DNA of 11,731 nt from Candidatus Faecousia faecipullorum. Its GTDB lineage: Bacteria; Bacillota; Clostridia; Oscillospirales; Oscillospiraceae. The translations under genes and the position numbers were made by a program. Under the pieces are notes generated by a model. That model did not search any database and was not told the origin of the DNA. It saw only the letters and a program-made list of their open reading frames with translations. The stretch spans positions 1 to 11,731 of the forward strand of contig DVJG01000206.1 of assembly GCA_018710805.1 (NCBI GenBank), given 5' to 3'. Shown here piece by piece: positions 6,177-11,731 of the stretch. Positions within the stretch are counted from its first letter, which is position 1. Each line of letters opens with the position of its first letter.

Positions 6177-6644
6177 ATGAAACTGTGCATCCGTCAGCGT
6201 GTCTTTTCCTGGACCGACAGCTATGACGTCTATGACGAATGGGGAAATCCCCGGTATGAGGTCCGGGCAGAATTTTTCCCCCTGGCCCATCTCCTTCACA
6301 TTTACGAAAGATCCACTGGCCGGGAGGTGGGCTTCATCCGCGAAGGTCTTATGACCCTGATGCCGAAATTCAGTATCATAATGGACGGTCAGGAGATTGG
6401 CACGGTCCGGCGGGAATTCACCCTCTTCCGGCCCCGTTATCAGGTAGACTACCGAAACTGGGACGTAACCGGCGACCTCATGGGCTGGGACTATCAAATT
6501 GTGGAGCGTGGGCACACCGTGGGTACCATCTCCAAGCAGGTGTTTAGCTGGAGTGACACCTACACCCTGGATTTCGCTGACCCTGCCGACGAGCTGCCGG
6601 GGCTGCTGCTGGTCCTGGCCATTGACGCCGCAAATTGTCATTAA
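6177..6644 (+). CDS. LURP-one-related (Tubby-like fold) family protein
   Basis: The 155-residue product begins MKLCIRQRVFSWTDSYDVYD and shows the pattern of bacterial LURP-one-related proteins: a repeated beta-strand core (YEVRAEFFPLAHLLHIY, GFIREGLMTLMPKFSI, RREFTLFRPRYQVDY, WDVTGDLMGWDYQIV, ISKQVFSWSDTYTLDF) and a closing hydrophobic helix (PGLLLVLAIDAANC) that fills the barrel in the tubby/scramblase-like fold. Length is normal. There is no signal peptide and the last helix is part of the fold, so it is probably cytosolic or peripheral to the membrane. Bacterial members have no settled function. The ATG at 6177 has AAAGGAGG eight bases upstream; an earlier in-frame codon at 6111 lies inside a terminator-like hairpin. 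The gene diverges from the XRE regulator and has no terminator before luxS, so it may read into that operon. Confidence 0.82.
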   Translation: MKLCIRQRVFSWTDSYDVYDEWGNPRYEVRAEFFPLAHLLHIYERSTGREVGFIREGLMTLMPKFSIIMDGQEIGTVRREFTLFRPRYQVDYRNWDVTGDLMGWDYQIVERGHTVGTISKQVFSWSDTYTLDFADPADELPGLLLVLAIDAANCH

Positions 6645-6742
6645 TCCAATGAAATCGGCAGTATCAGAGCCAAACTGGAATTCAGCATCTTTCCTCCGAA
6701 CAACATAGATTCAAAAAATATTGAAATGGGTAAGGATTTTAT

Positions 6743-7219
6743 ATGGAAAAAATAACCAGCTTCACCATTGACCACATGCGTCTGCTGCCGGGGCTCTACG
6801 TCTCCCGGAAGGACAAGGTGGGAGATGCCACCGTCACCACCTTCGACCTGCGGCTGACCCGGCCCAATTTTGAGCCCGTCATGAACACCGCTGAAGTTCA
6901 TACCATCGAACACCTTGCCGCAACGTTTCTCCGAAACGACCCGCAATGGCGGGACAGGGTTCTGTACTTCGGCCCCATGGGCTGCCGGACCGGGTTCTAC
7001 CTGCTTCTTGCCGGGGACCTGAATTCCCGGGATGTGCTGCCTCTGGTTCGCCGCTGCTTCCAGTTCATCCGGGATTATCGCGGAGAAGTCCCCGGCGCCG
7101 CGGCGAAGGACTGCGGCAACTATTTGGACATGAACCTGTCCATGGCGAATTACTGGGGCGAAAAATACGCCGCTTTGCTGGAAAATATTGACGACACCCG
7201 GCTTCAGTACCCGGAGTAA
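6743..7219 (+). CDS. luxS: S-ribosylhomocysteine lyase LuxS
   Basis: LuxS cleaves S-ribosylhomocysteine to homocysteine and 4,5-dihydroxy-2,3-pentanedione, the precursor of autoinducer AI-2. The 158-residue product has the full active site: the metal-binding HTIEH (His53, catalytic Glu56, His57), the catalytic cysteine in GPMGCRTGFY (Cys81) and the third metal ligand in AKDCGNY (Cys124). Length is typical of the family and it is cytosolic. TAAGGA (6731-6736) serves as ribosome binding site. mtnN follows after nine bases and supplies its substrate. The 98-base gap upstream holds a small dyad, TTCAA-N6-TTGAA (6710-6725), but no recognisable SAM- or SAH-sensing riboswitch and no clear terminator or promoter, so luxS may depend on the LURP-one promoter. 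Confidence 0.97.
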   Translation: MEKITSFTIDHMRLLPGLYVSRKDKVGDATVTTFDLRLTRPNFEPVMNTAEVHTIEHLAATFLRNDPQWRDRVLYFGPMGCRTGFYLLLAGDLNSRDVLPLVRRCFQFIRDYRGEVPGAAAKDCGNYLDMNLSMANYWGEKYAALLENIDDTRLQYPE

Positions 7220-7228
7220 GGAGAAACA

Positions 7229-7927
7229 ATGACGAAACTTGGCATTATCGGGGCCATGGCCCTGGAAGTGGAGACCTTGGTTGCCTCCCTGGAGGACAAA
7301 AAAAGCACTGTGGTGGCCGGAAGCACTTTCTATGAGGGAAGGCTGGAAGGCCTGGAGGTTGTTGTGGTCCAGTGCGGCGTCGGCAAGGTGAATGCGGCGC
7401 TGTGCGTGCAGATTCTCTGCGACCGCTTTTCAGTCACCTGCATTGTGAACACCGGCATCGCAGGCTCTCTGAATGCAAAACTGGACATCGGCGACCTGGT
7501 GGTAAGCCGGGACGCCATGTACCACGACTTTGACTGCGTCCGCTTTGGCTATCCCATGGGCAAGGTCCCCGGCATGGACCGCACTGCCTTCCCTGCAGAC
7601 CCTGCGCTGATGGAAAAAGCCTATGCCGCCGCCGAGGAAGTAAATCCCGGCCACAATCAAATTGGGCGCATTGCCTCAGGCGATCAGTTCATTGCCGAAA
7701 AAGAGACAAAGCAGCGGATCATTGACATCACCGGCGCTCTGTGCACGGAAATGGAAGGAGCCGGCATTGCCCAGACCGCATACCGCAACGGCGTGCCCTT
7801 CGTCATTCTTCGGGCCATCTCCGACAAGGCGGACGACAGCGCCGAAATGGACTACCCCACCTTCGAGCGCAACGCCGCCCATCACTGCGCCCAGGTGACA
7901 AAGCTGCTGGCAAAAAGGCTTCTTTGA
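7229..7927 (+). CDS. mtnN: 5'-methylthioadenosine/S-adenosylhomocysteine nucleosidase
   Basis: This enzyme, also called Pfs, removes adenine from S-adenosylhomocysteine, methylthioadenosine and 5'-deoxyadenosine. The 232-residue product begins KLGIIGAMALEVE with catalytic Glu13, has the nucleoside-phosphorylase-fold strand IVNTGIAGSL (72-81), the substrate-binding CTEMEGAGIA (172-181, Glu176 equivalent to the ribose-binding Glu) and catalytic Asp199 in AISDKAD. Length is normal and it is cytosolic. AAGGAG at 7218-7223 overlaps the luxS stop codon, so the two genes form one operon in which MtnN feeds LuxS. Its last base is shared with the start codon of the Nudix gene that follows. Confidence 0.97.
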   Translation: MTKLGIIGAMALEVETLVASLEDKKSTVVAGSTFYEGRLEGLEVVVVQCGVGKVNAALCVQILCDRFSVTCIVNTGIAGSLNAKLDIGDLVVSRDAMYHDFDCVRFGYPMGKVPGMDRTAFPADPALMEKAYAAAEEVNPGHNQIGRIASGDQFIAEKETKQRIIDITGALCTEMEGAGIAQTAYRNGVPFVILRAISDKADDSAEMDYPTFERNAAHHCAQVTKLLAKRLL

Positions 7928-8376
7928 TGGAACGGACCGAAACTGTAGAGCTCACCGTGCTCTGCCTGATTCATCAGGGCGACAGGCTTTTACTGCAAAA
8001 TCGCCGAAAGAAAGATTGGGACGGCTGGACCCTTCCCGGCGGGCATATCGAAAAAGGCGAGTCTATTGTTGACGCCGTGGTCCGGGAGATGCAGGAAGAA
8101 ACAGGGCTGACGATTCATTCTCCGAAGCTCTGCGGCATCAAGCAATTCCCCATAGAAAATGGGCGATACCTGGTATTTCTCTTCCGCACAGAGAGCTTTT
8201 CCGGGGAGGTCCGTTCATCGGACGAAGGCGAGATGCGGTGGATTTCCAGAAGTGAGCTGTCTGATTTCAACACTGTGAACGATTTTGACGAGCTGCTTCG
8301 GGTAATGCTGGATGACCGCTTGACAGAGTTTCAATACGTCGTGGACGGCGAAACCTGGAATATTTCGTTAAAATAG
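7927..8376 (+). CDS. Stand-alone Nudix hydrolase
   Basis: The 149-residue product has a complete Nudix box, GHIEKGESIVDAVVREMQEE followed by TGL (about residues 39-61), with all conserved Gly, Arg and Glu residues. The flanking LTVLCLIHQGDRLLLQNR and WDGWTLPGGH fit MutT-like NTP diphosphatases such as 8-oxo-dGTP or related nucleotide pyrophosphatases, but substrate cannot be read from sequence. The ATG overlaps the mtnN stop in TGATG, a typical translational-coupling junction, with only AAAAGG (7913-7918) as ribosome binding site; I reject the longer frame beginning at 7741 because it runs inside mtnN. It is the last gene of the luxS operon. No strong terminator is visible before the next promoter at 8387. 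It is not closely similar to the Nudix domain at 1090-1491. Confidence 0.9.
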   Translation: MERTETVELTVLCLIHQGDRLLLQNRRKKDWDGWTLPGGHIEKGESIVDAVVREMQEETGLTIHSPKLCGIKQFPIENGRYLVFLFRTESFSGEVRSSDEGEMRWISRSELSDFNTVNDFDELLRVMLDDRLTEFQYVVDGETWNISLK

Positions 8377-8386
8377 CAAACAGGGC

Positions 8387-8415
8387 TTTCCTTTTCGCTC
8401 CGGATGCTGTATAAT
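8387..8415 (+). promoter_or_regulatory. Promoter of the DUF2007-like gene
   Basis: A perfect TATAAT (8410-8415) lies 17 bases after TTTCCT (8387-8392), a weak -35. The start would be near 8422, with AAAGGAG at 8436-8442 before the ATG at 8451. Confidence 0.65.
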
Positions 8416-8450
8416 AGTCACAGAACCCACCAGAGAAAGGAGCTGTTTTC

Positions 8451-8678
8451 ATGGAAACCGTTTTTGAATTTCTCACCCAGAAGGAAGCCATGTGGGCGCA
8501 GATGCTCATCCAGGTGCTGAAAGACAACAACGTGCCCTACACAGCCATTCCGGTCCATGGCGCCGGGCTGACCATCAAGACCGGAATGCGGGAAAGTCTG
8601 AACATTTTTGTTCCAAAAGAGGCAAAGGAAAAGGCTCAGGAACTCATGGAAGCTCTTTTCCCCGAAAGCGAAGCATAG
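8451..8678 (+). CDS. Small DUF2007-like protein, 75 residues
   Basis: The product starts METVFEFLTQKEAMWAQML and ends with LNIFVPKEAKEKAQELMEAL. A leading strand, a helix over a candidate ligand surface, a gap with NNVPYTAIPVHG, and a closing strand-helix rich in Glu/Lys fit the DUF2007 family, also labelled putative signal transducing protein, which has no established biochemical role. The match rests on the overall pattern, so it is moderate. It is cytosolic, with no membrane segment or signal peptide. The start is fixed by AAAGGAG nine bases upstream. It has its own promoter and terminator and so is a single-gene unit. Confidence 0.72.
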   Translation: METVFEFLTQKEAMWAQMLIQVLKDNNVPYTAIPVHGAGLTIKTGMRESLNIFVPKEAKEKAQELMEALFPESEA

Positions 8679-8679
8679 T

Positions 8680-8710
8680 AAGGGAGGGGAAAGCCCCTCC
8701 CTTGCTTTTT
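8680..8710 (+). terminator. Rho-independent terminator after the DUF2007-like gene
   Basis: A 10-bp perfect stem (AAGGGAGGGG with CCCCTCCCTT, 8680-8689 with 8694-8703) with loop AAAG begins one base after the stop codon and is followed by GCTTTTT. Confidence 0.92.
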
Positions 8711-8743
8711 GTTATTATTCCCCTATCTTTTTTTCATGGAATG

Positions 8744-8752
8744 TGGTAAAAT
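8744..8752 (+). promoter_or_regulatory. Extended -10 promoter of the DUF4317 gene
   Basis: TGGTAAAAT (8744-8752) is a TGn-extended -10 with 5 of 6 matches to TATAAT. No good -35 is found 16-18 bases upstream, only T-rich sequence, which is acceptable for an extended -10. The start near 8759 leaves a leader of about 26 bases with GAGG at 8775-8778. Confidence 0.6.
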
Positions 8753-8784
8753 AGCGGAACCATTCTATTTCAGCGAGGTAACCT

Positions 8785-9942
8785 ATGATCGATAAGGAAA
8801 TCGGCGAGATCCGGCGGCACCTGCGCCGGGACCGCAGTGCCATCACCCATCTGTATGGCTGTTACGTAAATGACAATAAGGAAATCATCGCATCCTTCCG
8901 ACAGTCTACGGCCCTGATGCCGGAAAATGAGTCCAACAAATACTTCGCCCTCCTCCGGCGCACCCTTTCCGGGGGTCTGGGACGCAATCTCATTGACCTG
9001 AGCTTCAAGACCAGTCAGGTAGCGGGCTCCCCGGAGCACAAGCTGCTCATGGACCTGCGGGAGTGTAAGCTCCAGGACGAGGAACTGCTGGCCACATTCT
9101 TCCAAAAAATCATTGACAGCGTTGTTTTGGAGGGCAGCTACCTGATTCTTCTGGGCTGTGACAGCTACGACGTGCCCTTTAAGGGAAAGGACGATATTGC
9201 CAGCCGCGACCAGTCCGATGAAGTCTACACCTACTTAATCTGCACCATCTGCCCGGTGAAACAGACCAAAGCGAACCTCCACTACGTTCCCGAGGAGAAG
9301 CTCTTCCACGACGGCGCCATGAACCAGATGGTCTCCTCCCCTGCCCTGGGCTTCCTGTTCCCGGCGTTCAATGACCGGGCAACCGACATCTACAGCGCCC
9401 TGTACTACACCCACGATATTTCCGTCAGTCAGGACACCCTGATTGAAGCCCTGTTTAACGTCCCTGTGCCCCAGCCCGCCGCGGAACAGAAAAAGACTTT
9501 CGAGACCCTGCTTACCACTTCTCTTGGCGAGGAGTGCAGTCTGGACGTGGTCCAGACCGTCCACGACCAGATTTCCCAGCGCATTGAACTTCACAAGGAG
9601 GCGAAAGTCCCCGAGCCCCTGCTGATTGGCAAGGAGGAAGTAAAGGAAGTTCTGGCTTCCTGCCATGTCAGCGATGCCGCCATGGCAAAGTTCAGCGTCA
9701 GCTACGACGAGGCCTTCGGCTTTGAAGCGGACCTGCACCCCAAGAACATCATTGACAATAAGCATTTTGAGCTGAAGACTCCGGATGTGGTCATCAAAGT
9801 GGACCCCGCCCGGAGCGACCTCATTGAGACAAGGGTCATCGGCGGCGTCAAGTACATCATGATCTGCGCCGACGAAGACGTGGAAGTCAACGGTGTGAGC
9901 ATCAGCATTCAGGATAAGGAGAAAGAGGCCGCCGGCGTTTAA
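8785..9942 (+). CDS. DUF4317 family protein
   Basis: The 385-residue product begins MIDKEIGEIRRHLRRDRSAI and contains HLYGCYVNDNKEIIASFRQS, LLRRTLSGGLGRNLIDLSF and FLFPAFNDRATDIYSALYY, which I recognise as DUF4317, a family seen mainly in Clostridia with no known function. Length is normal for the family. There is no signal peptide or membrane helix, so it is presumably cytosolic. The C-terminal 120 residues (from about 265) alternate strands and helices and end in a charged tail, KEKEAAGV. The ATG at 8785 follows GAGG (8775-8778) and opens with the conserved N-terminus. It is a single-gene unit with its own promoter and a very strong terminator; it is convergent with uvrB. Confidence 0.87.
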   Translation: MIDKEIGEIRRHLRRDRSAITHLYGCYVNDNKEIIASFRQSTALMPENESNKYFALLRRTLSGGLGRNLIDLSFKTSQVAGSPEHKLLMDLRECKLQDEELLATFFQKIIDSVVLEGSYLILLGCDSYDVPFKGKDDIASRDQSDEVYTYLICTICPVKQTKANLHYVPEEKLFHDGAMNQMVSSPALGFLFPAFNDRATDIYSALYYTHDISVSQDTLIEALFNVPVPQPAAEQKKTFETLLTTSLGEECSLDVVQTVHDQISQRIELHKEAKVPEPLLIGKEEVKEVLASCHVSDAAMAKFSVSYDEAFGFEADLHPKNIIDNKHFELKTPDVVIKVDPARSDLIETRVIGGVKYIMICADEDVEVNGVSISIQDKEKEAAGV

Positions 9943-9988
9943 ACCGCACCCATTCCGCAGATGCGGAGAATTCCAAAAGATACAGCAC

Positions 9989-10027
9989 CGCCCCCTGGGA
10001 GTTGTCACTCCCAGGGGGCGTTTTTTT
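9989..10027 (+). terminator. Strong terminator after the DUF4317 gene, overlapping the uvrB stop
   Basis: A perfect 14-bp stem (CGCCCCCTGGGAGT with its complement, 9989-10002 with 10007-10020) and a 4-base loop are followed by seven T (10021-10027). The T-run includes part of the uvrB stop codon on the other strand. On the minus strand the hairpin is not followed by a T-run. A smaller hairpin, TCCGCA-GA-TGCGGA, lies upstream at about 9954-9967. Confidence 0.93.
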
Positions 10028-11731
10028 ACTTTCGCAGTTCGATGATCTGGTCCCGGAGCACGGCGGCATACTCGTACTCCATCATCTTGGCGGCTTCCTT
10101 CATCTGTTTTTCCAGACGTGCAATTTCCTTTTCCTTCTCGGCCTTGGTCATTTTCACGCCGCTGCGGCCTTTGCGTTCGGCAGTGGGCGAGGAAATTTCG
10201 ATGAGGTCCCGGACAGATTTGATAATGGTCTTGGGAACGATGCCGTGGGAAACATTGTAGGCGTTCTGAATATCCCGGCGGCGGGCGGTCTCATCCATGG
10301 CAGCACGCATGGAGGGCGTCACATTGTCGGCGTACATAATGACCTTGCCTTCGGCGTTTCGGGCGGCACGGCCAATGGTTTGAATCAGGCTGGTCTCGCT
10401 TCTGAGGAATCCTTCCTTATCGGCGTCCAGAATGGCGACCAAGCTCACTTCCGGCAAATCAAGACCCTCTCGCAGCAGGTTGATGCCTACCAGCACGTCG
10501 AATTTCGCCATACGCAGATCCCGGATGATTTCCATCCGCTCCATGGCGCCGATGTCCGAGTGCATATACCGCACCCGAATGCCTGCTTTTTGGAGATACA
10601 CCGTCAAATCCTCTGCCATTTTCTTTGTAAGAGTGGTCACCAGGACCCGCTCCTGCTTGGCAGTGCGGGCATTGATCTCGCCGATAAGGTCGTCGATCTG
10701 CCCTTCAATGGGCCGGACTTCCACCAGGGGGTCCAGAAGTCCCGTGGGGCGAATGACCTGCTCCACAATCTGGCCGGACCGAGTGGATTCATATTCTCCC
10801 GGAGTTGCCGAGACGTAGATGACCTGATTGATTTTCCCTTCAAATTCGGAGAAGGTCAGAGGACGGTTATCGTAGGCCGAGGGCAGGCGGAAGCCGTAGT
10901 TCACCAGGGCATCCTTCCGGCTTCGGTCTCCTGCAAACATGGCCCGGCACTGGGGAATTGTCACGTGGCTCTCGTCGATGAACATGAGAAAATCCTTTGG
11001 GAAATAGTCCAGAAGCGTGGTGGGGGGCGTTCCCGGCGCCCTTCCCTGAATCACCCGGGAGTAGTTTTCAATGCCGTTGCAGAAGCCGATTTCCGTCATC
11101 ATTTCCAGGTCATAGGCTGTCCGCTGGGCGATGCGTTGGGCCTCGATGAGCTTGTCTTTCGCCCGGAAGAAGGCCACCTGTTCGTCGCACTCCCGCTGAA
11201 TTTCCAGCATGGCCCGGTGGAGCTTTTCTTTCGAGGCCACATAATGGCTGGCAGGATAGATGGCCACATGGTCCAGATACCGCTCGGCAAGGCCCGACAC
11301 AGCGTTGATTTCGCTGATACGGTCCACCTCGTCTCCGAAAAACTCCACCCGGATGGCCTTTCCGGACCAATAGGCGGGGTAAATTTCCAAAGTGTCTCCC
11401 CGGAGCCGGAATTTGTTTCGGGAAAAATCGATGTCGTTGCGCTCGTAGCGGATTTCCGTGAGCTTCCGGAGCACGTCGTCCAGAGGATACTCCATGCCAA
11501 CCCGCAAGGAAATCACCATGCTCTTATAGTCGATCGGGTCTCCCAGGCCATAGAGACAGCTTACCGAGGATACCACAATCACATCCCGGCGCTCAAATAG
11601 AGCCGAGGTGGCACTGTGGCGCAGACGGTCAATTTCCTCATTCACCGAAGCATCTTTCTCGATATAGGTGTCCGTGTGGGCAATGTAGGCCTCGGGCTGG
11701 TAGTAGTCGTAATAGCTTACAAAGTATTCCA
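10026..11731 (-). CDS. uvrB: Excinuclease ABC subunit B (5' partial)
   Basis: UvrB is the damage-verifying helicase-like subunit of nucleotide excision repair; it receives damaged DNA from UvrA and recruits UvrC. The frame runs off the right edge; 567 residues are visible and, compared with about 660-670 for complete proteins, roughly the first 90 with the Walker A motif are missing. Present are the beta-hairpin region that clamps the strand (YYDYYQPEAYIAHTDTYIEK), VSSVSCLYGLGDP, the DESH box (FLMFIDESHVTIPQ), VSATPGEYE, helicase motifs V and VI (LVGINLLREGLDLPEV, QTIGRAARN) and the C-terminal UVR motif (LEKQMKEAAKMMEYEYAAVL) that contacts UvrC. The GTG at 11645 is internal and not the start. 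No lesion or odd residue is visible. The promoter, and any LexA box, lie outside the window. Confidence 0.97.
   Translation of the reverse strand, partial: EYFVSYYDYYQPEAYIAHTDTYIEKDASVNEEIDRLRHSATSALFERRDVIVVSSVSCLYGLGDPIDYKSMVISLRVGMEYPLDDVLRKLTEIRYERNDIDFSRNKFRLRGDTLEIYPAYWSGKAIRVEFFGDEVDRISEINAVSGLAERYLDHVAIYPASHYVASKEKLHRAMLEIQRECDEQVAFFRAKDKLIEAQRIAQRTAYDLEMMTEIGFCNGIENYSRVIQGRAPGTPPTTLLDYFPKDFLMFIDESHVTIPQCRAMFAGDRSRKDALVNYGFRLPSAYDNRPLTFSEFEGKINQVIYVSATPGEYESTRSGQIVEQVIRPTGLLDPLVEVRPIEGQIDDLIGEINARTAKQERVLVTTLTKKMAEDLTVYLQKAGIRVRYMHSDIGAMERMEIIRDLRMAKFDVLVGINLLREGLDLPEVSLVAILDADKEGFLRSETSLIQTIGRAARNAEGKVIMYADNVTPSMRAAMDETARRRDIQNAYNVSHGIVPKTIIKSVRDLIEISSPTAERKGRSGVKMTKAEKEKEIARLEKQMKEAAKMMEYEYAAVLRDQIIELRK

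Noticed and set aside
6645..6742. SAM or SAH riboswitch upstream of luxS
   Set aside because: The 98-base gap has only one small TTCAA/TTGAA dyad, no multi-stem layout and no terminator, so no riboswitch class can be supported.
7741..7926. Longer N-terminus for the stand-alone Nudix protein
   Set aside because: This extension is an out-of-frame reading of mtnN with low-complexity Arg/His content; the ATG at 7927 begins the conserved domain.
9235..10008. Minus-strand 257-codon open frame opposite the DUF4317 gene
   Set aside because: Shadow of a clear plus-strand gene; it begins within the terminator hairpin and has no domain.
10002..11600. Plus-strand 532-codon open frame opposite uvrB
   Set aside because: uvrB motifs on the minus strand are unmistakable; the plus frame is antisense and starts in a terminator stem.
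11643..11645. GTG as the uvrB start
   Set aside because: Twenty-eight upstream codons to the window edge encode the conserved UvrB beta-hairpin region, so this is an internal valine.

Overview
This window reads as a chromosomal stretch from a low-oxygen gut-type Firmicute, most likely class Clostridia near the Oscillospiraceae/Ruminococcaceae. The basis is the gene set (type I pullulanase, cytidylate-kinase-like protein, DUF1653, DUF4317, LURP-one-like protein, luxS next to mtnN), strong AGGAGG-type ribosome binding sites, sigma-A-type promoters and a moderately GC-rich, codon-biased sequence. The family-level placement is inference. No RNA gene, CRISPR array, insertion sequence or phage gene is visible; the region looks like stable, compactly organised core genome.

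Layout. Positions 1-1491 (+) hold the 3' part of a type I pullulanase whose reading frame runs directly into a complete Nudix domain, closed by a strong terminator. A possible 51-residue cysteine-containing protein follows (1617-1772, +), then a consensus promoter and a cytidylate-kinase-like gene (1892-2521, +) with its own terminator. The minus strand then carries, in transcription order, an XRE regulator fused to membrane helices and a LiaF-like C-terminal domain (5984-4977), a 638-residue membrane-anchored protein with a deacetylase-like but apparently catalytically degenerate domain (4813-2897), and a DUF1653 protein (2841-2629). From the divergent control region at about 5985-6176 the plus strand resumes: a LURP-one-like protein (6177-6644), then luxS (6743-7219), mtnN (7229-7927) and a stand-alone Nudix hydrolase (7927-8376), the last three packed as an operon. 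A small DUF2007-like protein (8451-8678) and a DUF4317 protein (8785-9942) each have a visible promoter and terminator. uvrB (minus strand) converges on the DUF4317 gene and runs off the right edge.

How the genes work together. The clear pathway is SAM by-product recycling: MtnN cleaves S-adenosylhomocysteine to S-ribosylhomocysteine and adenine, and LuxS converts the former to homocysteine and DPD, the AI-2 precursor. The XRE-LiaF-like protein resembles a one-component envelope-stress regulator; it is divergent from the LURP-one gene, with several inverted repeats between them. The other genes are single-function units. I do not see a convincing new multi-gene system. The items most worth a second look are the pullulanase-Nudix fusion, the membrane protein with lost deacetylase motifs, the regulator with its control region, and a set of mutually exclusive hairpins at 6078-6125.
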